In this document: in pieces, positions 47,725 to 58,444 of the stretch
Numbering within the stretch: the first letter of the stretch is position 1
How the letters are laid out: each line of letters starts with the position of its first letter
Assembly: GCA_028023455.1 (NCBI GenBank)
Contig: JAQFVV010000320.1
Span: 312,001-376,000, forward strand
DNA length: 64,000 nucleotides
Direction: 5' to 3'
From: Epiperipatus broadwayi
Taxonomy: Eukaryota > Onychophora > Udeonychophora > Euonychophora > Peripatidae
The notes under the pieces: model-generated
What the model was told of the DNA's origin: nothing
Database searches by the model: none
Seen by the model: only the letters and a program-made list of their open reading frames with translations
Translations under genes and position numbers: made by a program

Positions 47725-48445
47725 TATGTAATATTATTTGCAAATAATGCTTCAAAGCTTCAGGAAATGTTGCAAGAGTAATCAGATGAAAGTAAGAAAA
47801 TAGGACTAAAAGTGAATATTAAAAACATTAAAATAATGTTCAATGGATTTTTTCAAAAGATGAAAATAAAGATTGATAATGTTAAGTTAGAAGAAGTTAA
47901 TAACTACAAATATCTTGGTCAGATTATTACTATAAATGGAAACATAATGGATGAAATTAGACATAGAATTAAACTTGTTTGGAATGCTTTTGGTAGAAAT
48001 AACTTAATATTAAAAATAAATATGTATATATGTTTGAAAAGGAAGGTTTTTACTAAATGTGTTTTACCAGTTTTTACTTATGGATCTGAGACTTGGACAC
48101 TTAACAGAAGAGCAATACAGAGATTTTAAGCCTTTCACATAAGTAAGGAGAAATATGTGATAAAATTAACAAGAAGAGTTTAAAAATGAAATACATGGGT
48201 GATGGAGCAAATAGGTGTCATTGACATAAATGAAAGAATTAAAAGAGAGCAATGGAGTTGGGTTGGACATATTGATAGAAGAGATGTTATAGATGGACAG
48301 TTGAAATCTTTAACTGGATTCCAATAAATTATAAAAGACACAGAAAGAGATCACATGTGAGATAGATGAATAAAATAAGTAAGTATGCAAAGTGATGTGA
48401 AGATGAATTGAACTTGGAGGGACCTTCAACCTGCAGTGGATTGAT
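47725..48445 (+). pseudogene. LINE RT C-terminal fragment (RTE-like)
   Basis: The frame 47812-48129 is open for 105 codons and contains EVNNYKYLGQIITINGN, a basic RHRIKLVWNAFGR stretch and CVLPVFTYGSETWTLNRRA, the well-known thumb/C-terminal signature of RTE/CR1-type LINE RTs. Before it, FANNASKLQEMLQE is a decayed motif C region. After a stop, WVMEQIGVIDINERIKREQW and WVGHIDRRDVIDG continue the usual C-terminal order to about 48420. The catalytic palm is largely missing, so it is a dead 5'-truncated copy. Confidence 0.65.
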
Positions 48446-48464
48446 AATGGTTGACAATGATATG

Positions 48465-48785
48465 TTTCAAAGCAACCTTTATTAAGTTACTGTATCAAAT
48501 CTCATAGGCCCAAGGGTGCAGGGATTACATTTTGTCACCTGCAGCAGTGGGCCAAAAAGATTACAATGGTACACTGATATTATACAATTGGGCAATGGCT
48601 CAAAGCAATCCAATCACCTTACACAAATTATGTGTCACAGGTATATTAGCTTGGATCAAAGGACAATCAATCAAGGGGGTACTTCCATCGCTTCGAGGCA
48701 AAATCTATCGGGGGGGGACAACTCTCAACCCAGCTGGCAGGTCCCCCAAACTGCTCCCCTCTGATAATGATATGTTATGTAGATT
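48465..48785 (+). other. GC-richer segment after the LINE fragment
   Basis: Noticeably richer in G/C than its surroundings, with a G8 run at 48710-48717. Two overlapping frames stay open for 82 and 85 codons but neither shows a known motif. Possibly the 3' UTR of the LINE or an unrelated repeat; unidentified. Confidence 0.3.
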
Positions 48786-49460
48786 TTAGTCATTGTTATA
48801 TATATATAAATAACTGTATTTAAAATAATGAATAAAAACAACATATTGTGAAATAAAATATGACAGATATAAAAAGTTATTGGAATTTAGCTCAATGCTT
48901 TAAGGTTTTTTAATTAAATTAATAATTATATTGGGAAATGCATCAACAAAGAGATCTTTTTTAAAAATTAAAGATTGTTTACTGTTTTGCACATATCACG
49001 AACACCTGATCTCACTTATAATTATATCCTTTGAAACTAAATTTATATTTTGATAATTTCACAAATAACTATTAAAAATCAAAGAAGAAAAATCTTATAA
49101 TGAATAAAAGTATATCTTAAATAAAATTATTATTATTGACTTGATATACATGATTGTTATGATGATCAAATTCTTTTATTATTATTTTTTTCTGAAGTAT
49201 GATTATATTCAATAGTACTAAAACAATAAATTAATCAAGTTTTGCTTATTACATTAAATATATTTTTTAAAAAGATCTTGTTTTTAAATTAGGGTACTAT
49301 TTTTGTTATTTTATTTTCAAATAAAAAGAACCAACAATTTATATTTCACAATGGTTCAACAAAATTCAAAAACGAGTTTGCTTTTCTATGAATAATCTTA
49401 AGTATTTTACTAATATGGATTGCCTTAATAATTATATTTGAATTAATATTATAAGTTTTA
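48786..49460. other. AT-rich stretch, no gene seen
   Basis: Nothing recognised. Confidence 0.4.
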
Positions 49461-49467
49461 ATGTAAT

Positions 49468-49790
49468 TATATGGGATTTAAATACAGACCTTCAAGTTCC
49501 CTACAGCTATCCCTCTATCTCATACAACTGAAACACATGACCACATTTCGTACTGAATCAGCACTAATCAGTTGGTCCGGATCACTATCTTTCACACACA
49601 TATATGATTAGTACTCCGTTTATATTAAGTGAGAAAATCTTTAAACTGATTATATATGTGAAGGGGGGGGGGGACTGGTAAGTGCTGGTTTACATGTATG
49701 TGGTCATGTGTATCAGTTGTATGAGATAGAGTGGATAGATGAAGGAAGCTTGAAAGACTGTGTTCAAATCCCTTCAATTATATCTAAACT
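49468..49790. mobile_element. Repeat B inverted pair
   Basis: The antisense copy 49468-49645 and the sense copy 49680-49775 meet near a G10 run (49663-49672). The left ribozyme has CTGATTA and GAAA; its 3' stem I strand is deleted. The right copy keeps ggtcatgtgtatcagttgta and ends with the B-box-like gttcaaatccc. The 129-codon + frame here (49708-50097) is a by-product. Confidence 0.65.
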
Positions 49791-50918
49791 CCAAGTATAT
49801 AAATTGTACTTGTATTCAAATATTATTATAAGTTTTAAAAAAATCTTTATCATTGTTTTTGCAAATGAAAAGAAAATGCAATTCTTTAAAACCTACACTA
49901 TAGAAAACTGTATAGATTGCAAATTATTGTATCAAAATATTAATTTTTCTTTTACTTTTGCCTATTTTTTACTAGCAATTGTTGGCTTTCGAAATAAACC
50001 TAGCCTTTTCTTTATTTTTTCTATTGTAAATGTTGGTATAATTGCAATAGAAAGTAAAAAAAAAAAAGAAAGTTATAACAAATATAAAACTTTTTAGGCC
50101 ACTCTATTGCTATGACATGAAGCATTTATTAAGATGTATTGGAGTTTTCAGTTTGAATCAATTTAAAGCAAAAATAAGAATTTCAATTTCTTGACTTTTT
50201 TAGTTACAGCATGCTAATAATTATACTATTAATCAACTCAAATTATGATCTACAAAATATTACTTAATGTCTTGAATGCACCTCATAAAGACTTGGAATT
50301 TTGTAACTCAAGCTAACTTTAAGCTTTTAACTGACAGCTTTCAGCTTAAGATGGTAAATGAGTATATCTTTTTAATTGTAAATATGAACTCAGATATTAA
50401 AATGTATCATAAAATCCAGTATGTTGTTTCTGCATTAACTAATTATCAAATAGATATTTCATTATTGTAATAAAACTACTTATTCTGTTAAATTTATTGA
50501 ATGGCATTGGAAAATTTCCATTTTAGGGTGACTGTAAAATATTTTGAAAATAAGATGGTAAGATCATAATCCATATCTATATGGATCAGCTTTCTGGAAG
50601 TGATGACATTGTAAGACCACATCTCATTGGTTTGGTCAATAGCATAAATGAAGAATAATAGATTTGACAAAAAATATTTTGTTGGATACTAAATGTGGTT
50701 TTCAAGTAAAAGTAGACTTCTTTTACAATATTGACATAATATAAAAATACTGGGAAAATTTTATTTAAAAGGTATCTGTATAAAATTCTGGAAATGTGCT
50801 GACAAGATTATGAAGAAATGCAATAAGCAAATGTTGAGTTCTTTGAAACAAAATGTCAAAAGATAGCAAATAAAAATTTCAGATCCATTAAAGATTCAGA
50901 TTGTATATATAATTAACC
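49791..50918. other. AT-rich stretch, no gene seen
   Basis: Short frames only; nothing recognised. Confidence 0.4.
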
Positions 50919-51152
50919 TATTCATCTAGTATACTGAATATTTACTATAGTAAATAAAGGGATTTGAACTTAGGATTTTCAGTCTATAATGCATGATATA
51001 TATATATATTGGGGATCATTTATCTTTTTTACATGTGTGTGATTATGTGTATTAGTTGTTTGAGATGGAGTGGAGGATAAATATAGGCTGAATAATTTTA
51101 AGTTAAAATCTCTCTGTTTACTATAGTAAACATTCAGTATACTGAATGAATA
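50919..51152 (+). mobile_element. Repeat B fragment between inverted termini
   Basis: Left gtatactgaata...ttactatagtaaa and right tttactatagtaaa...cagtatactgaatgaata form inverted ends of about 40 bp. Inside is a + strand repeat B fragment (ggggatcatttatctttttt; gttgtttgagatggagtgga) that lacks the ribozyme core. Confidence 0.55.
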
Positions 51153-51329
51153 GTAATTACATATTGCCTTCGAAATAGGTTATATCATAGTATAAATCCA
51201 ACCCATGTCTCTCCTATTAATATAAATGAATACATAATGATCTGATAATATGAGGGTTAAATTATGTAATGCCTACAATAAGCCCACCATGGACTTTAAG
51301 CATTTCATTATTGATGTTTCAATGAAATG

Positions 51330-51600
51330 GACAGTGAAATTGTTGGAGACTAAGAAGATTAAAGTCTGTCATTAAAGTTTAAGGGATTTCTATCTTATGA
51401 GCCAAGCACTAATTGTATATATGTATGAAAAATTATGATCTAGCTCAACTGATGAGTGTTGGTGCACCAAATATGTATATTGTGGATCATTTATCTTTTT
51501 CACATATGTGTGGACATGTGTATCGGTTGTTTGAGAAGGAGTGAAGAATGAATATAAACTGAATAAATTCTAAGTTCAAATCCCTCTATTTATTAGAATG
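51330..51600 (+). mobile_element. Repeat B copy
   Basis: Sense copy from gtctgtcattaaagtttaag to aagttcaaatccctct. The ribozyme region at 51435-51484 keeps CTGATGAG (51439-51446) and a stem II hairpin, but GAAA reads CAAA and the 3' stem I strand is altered (TTGTGG). Confidence 0.65.
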
Positions 51601-52035
51601 TATACTTGTATTTCGTTAATTGGTTGTGCAGTCTCAGCTTTAACTTTTAGATGTTTTTATTATTATTATTATTATTATCTCTTCATTCTTTGGAATTGGA
51701 AAAGCAATACTCATATATTCAGCTAGCATTATGAAATTGATTTTGCTTCTTTTATATAAATATCACTTCCAATTGTATATTTACTAGTTTACTGAGTAAT
51801 GTTTTCTTTTCCTCGTTTTTCTTTTGAGAAATTTTGGAGAGAAAAATTTACTTAGCGCGAGTTATTTAATATCATTTTGAATTTATCTAGCCCTCCTATG
51901 GCAAATAAAAACTATTCATGAAGCTAGTTCCACTTAAAAAAAGTCTTAGCTTAGTTGAGAAATTTGTTACTTACCTAAAAAAATTTCCATCAACTCTAAA
52001 GAAATCATTTAATTACAATGCCCAGGAATTCATAA
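51601..52035. other. AT-rich stretch with (TTA)n
   Basis: (TTA)n at 51657-51677; no gene seen. Confidence 0.4.
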
Positions 52036-52038
52036 AAA

Positions 52039-52122
52039 ATTTGAGCACCGGAAGTGCCTCGAATTGATCTGAGGATTTTATGCTCTAAAGTCTGGCGATC
52101 TACCACTACACTAAGCCATGAA
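52039..52122 (-). repeat. tRNA-like pseudogene or SINE head
   Basis: Minus strand: A box tggcttagtgtagtggtaga and a T-arm-like CCTC/GAGG stem enclosing agatcaattc. No matching acceptor stem and an over-long anticodon region, so not a functional tRNA. Confidence 0.4.
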
Positions 52123-53335
52123 AAGCATTTAATTAATATTGCTGCAATCATTACATTTTAAGCATATTAATACACCGCAGCACATTTTGGTATCTCTGTT
52201 ATTTGAAAGCCGATATTATGGTATTACACACATTGTGATGCACGTAAACGTGCACACACACACACACATATATATAAATAGATGTTCCAACCATTATTCC
52301 CTGATATATATAAATATATATGTTAAGGCATAGTGATTGAACCATTTATATATATGTCATTATCTCAAATTGTTTTTGAATTTGAAATGACTTACTGGAC
52401 CATAAATAATATATGATTACCATCTAAATATATGTTGGTAAAGGGTATTGTATATATTTAAATACTTTGAATAAAACAATAGGGAAAATGATAAAATTTC
52501 TTTTTTTTTTTTTTTTGGAGGGGGAAAGGACTGTTGAAAACGCTTTTGCTCTGTTATGGACTATTTAAAGACAATTTTATCTTTTCTCTCTCTATATATA
52601 TATATTAATGCAAAGATTTTATGAGCAAAAGATATGATCTTATATTTCGGATTCATTTATATTTATTTTTGCTCCTTTTTAACATTAATATCGCACTGAT
52701 GATTCACCTATGTACATATACAGTCTTCTTGTCAAAAATATTGCAGAAAACTTAACTTTTCAGAAATATCAAAAAAAAAAAAAAAAAGCCATTATTAAAT
52801 AACCTCTAAGATGGCTTGGTGTGATTCAGTTGAAATGTCAATACAATGCTGATATTGACAACAAGCGAATGTATACACATATGAATCTGCAATATAAGGC
52901 CACACATATTTGTATCGCATAATGTAATGATGATATATATTTGTAATATACATCATTTATAAGTCAATAAAATATAAAATTTATAATAAAGTTATTGCAA
53001 AATCCAGATTTCAACTGAAATTTAGTTTCATCACCTGAGCAAGTGAAATGTTTTATAATAAAAAGAGTAATCTTACTATTTATCTAGAAATGTGTACAAT
53101 ATATGTACGCATATATATATCTCTTAATAAAAAATTGGTAAAAAAAACTCATTAACTGCTGAGAAAAGTTAAAAATCTATTATTAATAATTAAATTCCAT
53201 TTATAATTTTTACAATTAAACTTTATATAATGAAAGTTTTGTATGAGCTTTTATTTGTTGTGTGTAAATATATATATGTAGATTTATATATATCAAAACC
53301 AAAACTGTCTAACACTATACTAGCAAAAAATAAAA
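52123..53335. other. AT-rich stretch, no gene seen
   Basis: (CA)n at 52252-52268 and (TA)n runs; a T17 run at 52500-52516. Minus strand 53020-53050 (ggtgatgaaact) is a faint hammerhead-tail-like trace, too weak to call. Confidence 0.35.
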
Positions 53336-53395
53336 ATGCAAAACCATAAAACAATACAGTACTAGATTAAATTCAAAATTTTACCAAAATCCTTA

Positions 53396-53438
53396 CACAA
53401 CCATGGTTTCATCTACTACAAATAGACCTTCTCAAGTG
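53396..53438 (-). ncRNA. Hammerhead-like motif in PLE terminal region (minus copy)
   Basis: Mirror image of the motif at 55842-55884, same bases: CAC, TTGAGAA, stem II, GAAA, palindromic CCATGG, T, GTG. Confidence 0.4.
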
Positions 53439-53494
53439 AAAATCAACCTAAAGGAAAACATATATATATACAAACAAACAAACCTTCCCATAAT

Positions 53495-54043
53495 TCATTT
53501 CAAACTCCACCTTCCCTTAATATCAAAAGAAGTCTTCATAAGATTGATAGCCTCAGAATCAAGGAGTTTTATCATCAAAGTCTCCTTTATTCTTCTTTTT
53601 AACTCATTCTTTTCATAAAAAATAACCGAAGCATTGTCAAACAATATTCTATGACCTGTATTCAATTCATGAATATATAAAGCTGAGTTAAGATACCTAT
53701 GTTTAACTCTACTTATATGAACCTTAACCCTTTCCTTAAGACTAAATTTACTCTGGCCTACATAAAATTTACCACAACTACATGGAATTTTATAAACAAT
53801 ACCAGGAATAGACCTACTATCAATAGACTGCTTTGAACCATTAAGTAATGAATTCAAATCAGAACCTTTCCTCCATGCAACCTTCTTTCCACCTAACAAA
53901 TGACTATTCCTATAAACCAAATTATAAATTGATGCTTTAAATGGTAAAGACATATAATCATCATCCTTACCAACAAAATTCTTATCATCCAAATCACGGA
54001 CTATAAACATTATTATTAAATACCACTTTTTTAATAAAATCAT
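53495..54043 (-). pseudogene. PLE GIY-YIG endonuclease domain, minus copy
   Basis: A 182-codon frame without an in-frame ATG start matching the RT. It carries GIVYKIPCSCGKFYVGQS (G at about residue 81), the GIY...YVG core with the C-x-C typical of PLE endonucleases, then SLKERVKVHISRVK with the conserved Arg, HELNTGH and a KETLMIKLL helix whose Glu may be catalytic. This nuclease would nick target DNA to prime reverse transcription. The frame is separated from the RT frame by small indels in A/T runs around 54043-54142, so the single PLE polyprotein is broken. Confidence 0.75.
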
Positions 54044-54141
54044 GACTATAACCCAATTCTACATATTCAGCAGCAAATTGACTTTTTGAATATCAGCATC
54101 ATTATTAAAATTATTAAGTCTTCTATTTCGACAACAAAAAT

Positions 54142-54633
54142 TCAACAAAGACATTTTTTATGTATAAAAGGCTGATAACTATCAGGCCTAATCATATTTC
54201 TCAAATTTTTAGGTTTTATAAAATGACTACAAAACAAAACATCATTAACCTTTTCAACATTTAAATCTAAAAACTTTAATTTTACAAAATCAAAACCACC
54301 CCCCTCAATTGTAAACTTAATATTAGAATCAAAACCATTCAATCCACATAAAAACTCTTCTAATTTCTCTTTCTGAATAACAAACAAACAATCATCAACA
54401 TACCTAACAAATAATTTAATAGAACCTGAAAACATATTAATAATACTACACTCCAAATAATCAATATAGACAGCACACATCAATGGAGAAATGACATAAC
54501 CAATAACCCAACCTTCTCTAATCTTATAAAACACATCATTAGACATAAAATACATTGAATCCTCTAACAGCAAAAGCAAATCATGAAAAACCTTAATCTT
54601 ATCTGCAGAAAAACATTCTAATTTTTTTAAAAT
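54142..54633 (-). pseudogene. PLE reverse transcriptase C-terminal half, minus copy
   Basis: Open from the palindrome centre to TGA at 54142. It contains the motif B region (GWVIGYVISPLMCAVYIDYLE), the catalytic RYVDDCLFVI box (YVDD, two Asp) and the downstream palm/thumb segment (KLKFLDLNVEK). Motif A with the first catalytic Asp lies upstream of the truncation and is absent, so no activity is possible. The peptide is identical to that of the plus copy over 145 residues. Confidence 0.75.
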
Positions 54634-54649
54634 TGATGTTTTTCTTTCA

Positions 54650-55141
54650 ATTTTAAAAAAATTAGAATGTTTTTCTGCAGATAAGATTAAGGTTTTTCAT
54701 GATTTGCTTTTGCTGTTAGAGGATTCAATGTATTTTATGTCTAATGATGTGTTTTATAAGATTAGAGAAGGTTGGGTTATTGGTTATGTCATTTCTCCAT
54801 TGATGTGTGCTGTCTATATTGATTATTTGGAGTGTAGTATTATTAATATGTTTTCAGGTTCTATTAAATTATTTGTTAGGTATGTTGATGATTGTTTGTT
54901 TGTTATTCAGAAAGAGAAATTAGAAGAGTTTTTATGTGGATTGAATGGTTTTGATTCTAATATTAAGTTTACAATTGAGGGGGGTGGTTTTGATTTTGTA
55001 AAATTAAAGTTTTTAGATTTAAATGTTGAGAAGGTTAATGATGTTTTGTTTTGTAGTCATTTTATAAAACCTAAAAATTTGAGAAATATGATTAGGCCTG
55101 ATAGTTATCAGCCTTTTATACATAAAAAATGTCTTTGTTGA
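54650..55141 (+). pseudogene. PLE reverse transcriptase C-terminal half, plus copy
   Basis: Exact partner of the minus-strand fragment: same YVDD box, same stop after KKCLC and the same truncation point near 54647. The reading frame continues open up to the palindrome centre with no start codon of its own until internal ATGs (54728 onward), confirming 5' truncation rather than a short gene. Confidence 0.75.
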
Positions 55142-55254
55142 ATTTTTGTTGTCGGAATAGAAGGCTTAATAATTTTAATAATGATGCTGATATTCAAAAA
55201 TCAATTTGCTGCTGAATATGTAGAATTGAGTTATAGTCATGATTTTATTAAAAA

Positions 55255-55785
55255 GTGGTATTTAATAATAATGTTTATAGTTGTGATTTGGATGATAAGA
55301 ATTTTGTTGGTAAGGATGATGATTATATGTCTTTACCATTTAAAGCATCAATTTATAATTTGATTTATAGGAATAGTCATTTGTTAGGTGGAAAGAAGGT
55401 TGCATGGAGGAAAGGTTCTGATTTGAATTCATTAGTTAATGGTTCAAAGCAGTCTATTGATAGTAGGTCTATTCCTGGTATTGTTTATAAAATTCCATGT
55501 AGTTGTGGTAAATTTTATGTATGCCAGAGTAAATTTAGTCTTAAGGAAAGGGTTAAGGTTCATATAAGTAGAGTTAAACATAGGTATCTTAACTCAGCTT
55601 TATATATTCATGAATTGAATACAGGTCATAGAATATTGTTTGACAATGCTTCGGTTATTTTTTATGAAAAGAATGAGTTAAAAAGAAGAATAAAGGAGAC
55701 TTTGATGATAAAACTCCTTGATTCTGAGGCTATCAATCTTATGAAGACTTCTTTTGATATTAAGGGAAGGTGGAGTTTGAAATGA
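55255..55785 (+). pseudogene. PLE GIY-YIG endonuclease domain, plus copy
   Basis: A 176-codon frame nearly identical to the minus copy. It differs at a few residues, notably FYVCQS for FYVGQS: the Gly of the YIG half-motif is now Cys, which should harm the fold. Indels between 55141 and 55255 separate it from the RT frame. It ends TGA at 55783-55785, followed by the shared 3' region. Confidence 0.75.
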
Positions 55786-55841
55786 ATTATGGGAAGGTTT
55801 GTTTGTTTGTATATATATATGTTTTCCTTTAGGTTGATTTT

Positions 55842-55884
55842 CACTTGAGAAGGTCTATTTGTAGTAGATGAAACCATGGTTGTG
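55842..55884 (+). ncRNA. Hammerhead-like motif in PLE terminal region (plus copy)
   Basis: CAC (55842-55844), TTGAGAA (55845-55851) in the CTGATGA position, stem II GTCTA/TAGAT around TTTGTAG, GAAA (55870-55873), palindrome ACCATGGT (55873-55880), T (55881), GTG (55882-55884), which pairs with CAC. PLE terminal repeats are known to carry hammerheads; here the geometry is kept while the core has drifted. The 20.86-kb remnant keeps CAC, TTGAGAA, GAAA and GTG in the same order. Confidence 0.45.
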
Positions 55885-55944
55885 TAAGGATTTTGGTAAA
55901 ATTTTGAATTTAATCTAGTACTGTATTGTTTTATGGTTTTGCAT

Positions 55945-56745
55945 ATTTATATATATGTATGTGTAAACATATTTTGATTCACCTGTGTATGTGTTTACTT
56001 ATTGTTAATATTATACTAATGCTTTGGTTATTTCAATCATTTGAAAGAGCTTTATTATTCAAACAATAAAAATGAAATTTGACAGAAATGTTGGTATAAT
56101 TCAGATAATAACAAATGACAAAAAAATACACGGCCAACTTTAAAATATGTTATATTTTTATTTGATTACAAGAAAATCCTTGCCTTAGTATATTTCAATA
56201 TTAATTTCAACTTAAGGTTTACTTTGTAAAATTTTCAATCAATGGGTTAAAATTAAACTAGATATTTTGAAAGTTATATCTAAACAAATGAATGGGCAAA
56301 CTGATACTTATAAAAGTTATGTTAAACAAGTAAATGTTACATTCTATATTCATTTATTTATTGTTAGAAACTATTTTTGAGAATAATACAATATACATAA
56401 TTTTACATTAATAATTAAGATGAAAATGTATTATTCATATAATTTCAATCTGAAAATATACTTTCGTTTGATTTAAACAAATAATTTGCATATTAAAATC
56501 ATGTTTAATAAATATATGCCACTGAAGGTCATCATTATTCTATTATAATAATTCAATCAATATAATATCATGACCTGATTTAGCAGTAGTTTTTTTTTTT
56601 TAAAAAAAAAAAAAACTAGCCATTTTCCATACACTTATTGCAGTCATTATATAAATGTAATAGCAAAAAGTATGTATTAAATAAAAATAAATATATTTAA
56701 TATATATTCAATATGTCTTATTTTAGTATCTATTTCAATTTGACA
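55945..56745. other. AT-rich stretch with a perfect T/A hairpin
   Basis: 56587-56620 is a T13/A14-type perfect palindrome flanked by gtag/ctag. Otherwise nothing recognised. Confidence 0.4.
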
Positions 56746-56749
56746 CCTG

Positions 56750-57900
56750 AATAAATTGCCTCACCATCTCACTTATGGCTCTGTCCTAATGTACTGCATA
56801 TAATTCTGTCTAACTTCTGGAAAATCTCTCCATATGTTTCTGAAATAATACAATATATATTGCCTATTGAGACTCACCATATTTGGAATATAATAGAATT
56901 GGACATATCAAACAGTAGTAATAGATTTCAGCGCAGCATTCCTTAACAAATTTTTAAACAAGATTGGTAAAAATTATCCACAGGATGTATACAATACATA
57001 TGTTACAAATCAAAACTGAGATCAATTGACGATAATATGAACCATCTCTTATCAAACGAACATGAGCCCAAACAAATAAATATATACAAGAATACAAACA
57101 GATTCACTAATATAGGAGACCTTCTCTATCTATGACATTTTGTTAAAAGCCATTTCATGGATACTAAAAACATATTAATATGTGTTTTTGACAAGTATGT
57201 ATATGTATAGATGTGTGTGTATGTATATACATGTAAAAAATGTATATAGCATACACACAAATATTGTCTTTCTTCTGGAAACTAAGCAATTATATTACAG
57301 AAAATTAAATTTTCTTTTTCATTAATTTTTAATTTTTTTATGTTTTATTTACTATTTTATTCAAATTACCAATAACTGAAATCCTGGATATGACAAAATG
57401 CAAATGGGGGAAGGGAATTCTATATATAAAATAATGTACAAAATAGTTGTCTGAGAAATTGTATTTATATACTTAATAAATTTACTTAATTCTCAGATTT
57501 TTTTTTGCTTTGCTCAATAGATAATTGACCAGGGAGTCTTTAATTTTTATGCCCATGATTATACCATTGCATAAGGTTAGAGCTATCAATAAATAATATC
57601 AACTTTATGGCCAAAAAGCTAAGGAAATTTAGCGATAAACTGAAGAAAACAAAATTTCAATCACAAAAAGTAATTCCCTCAGTATATATAAAATACCAAC
57701 AAGACAAAAAAAAAAAGCAGAATTTCTTTCAGTCAATTTAAAATTTAATAATGACGTGAGAAAAGTGAACTTTCAAAAAAAATAACATCTCTATCTGGTA
57801 ATTTATTATTCAATTTTTAAAAATGCTGCCCCAATAAAAGAAATATAAATAATCGCACAACATCCATGACTCTCTTATAGACATTGTTTTAATAGAATTG
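56750..57900 (+). pseudogene. Decayed LINE RT
   Basis: Fragments in the expected RT order on +: VVIDFSAAFLNKF from about 56911 (motif A), KIGKNYPQDVY just after, FNFYAHDYTIA near 57540-57572 (motif C with YAHD for YADD), then KKLRKFSDKLKKTKFQSQK near 57612-57668 and a NLKFNNDVRKVNF-type stretch near 57735-57780. Frames shift repeatedly. Clade unclear; CR1/jockey-like by motif style. Confidence 0.45.
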
Positions 57901-58440
57901 GGTAGCACCAAACTATTCTACAAGTAAATATCTAAAATGATTGCATGACTTAATTATTAATGACTAAATTTACAGTGAAACCAGTTTTCAAATGTACAAT
58001 ATTTTATGCTAATGACTTTTTAATCTGAATCTAAGTATACTCTAGTTTAAAATAAACAAAAAATTGTTTGATCTAAAATTTTATTTTCTAACGTTTTACT
58101 AGTAGTCCTTATACAAATGGTATCTAATAAAGTTTTTACTTAAAAAATATTATCAAAATTCTATGGGAAAGCGCAGTTATAATTACACTCCAAAAGGTTA
58201 AGAAATTCTAGGTACATTAAAAATATTCATTAAACTTTATTAATTTATTCAAGATTTTATTTTAAGACAGCTAGTTTATTCAAAATAGTTTCAAGGAATT
58301 TTATATCCAACTAAAATATGGATTCATTTGTGTTTTTATTAAGTTTGTCATATGATATATATATATATATTAAATAAAACCAGCTTGTGTCACTTTATTC
58401 TGACTTATGTTTGTTTCACAAGAGTGCCCTATTGGAAAAA
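57901..58440. other. AT-rich stretch, no gene seen
   Basis: (TA)n at 58355-58370; nothing else. Confidence 0.4.
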
Positions 58441-58444
58441 ATTA

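Larger units (their letters stand above)
53336..55944. mobile_element. Penelope-like element, head-to-head palindrome of two truncated copies
   Basis: 53336-54635 is the reverse complement of 54647-55944, with a centre of symmetry near 54640 and only a few substitutions and indels (net 3 nt). Each arm encodes, centre outwards, the C-terminal half of a PLE reverse transcriptase, a GIY-YIG endonuclease and an identical 3' terminal region. Both are cut at the same point inside the RT, so neither has RT motifs 1 to A or a 5' part. Inverted truncated dimers are a known habit of PLEs. Near identity of the arms implies recent insertion or arm-to-arm conversion. Confidence 0.8.

Noticed and set aside
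49708-50097. 129-codon open frame on +
   Set aside because: Begins inside a repeat B copy and runs into AT-rich DNA; no domain.
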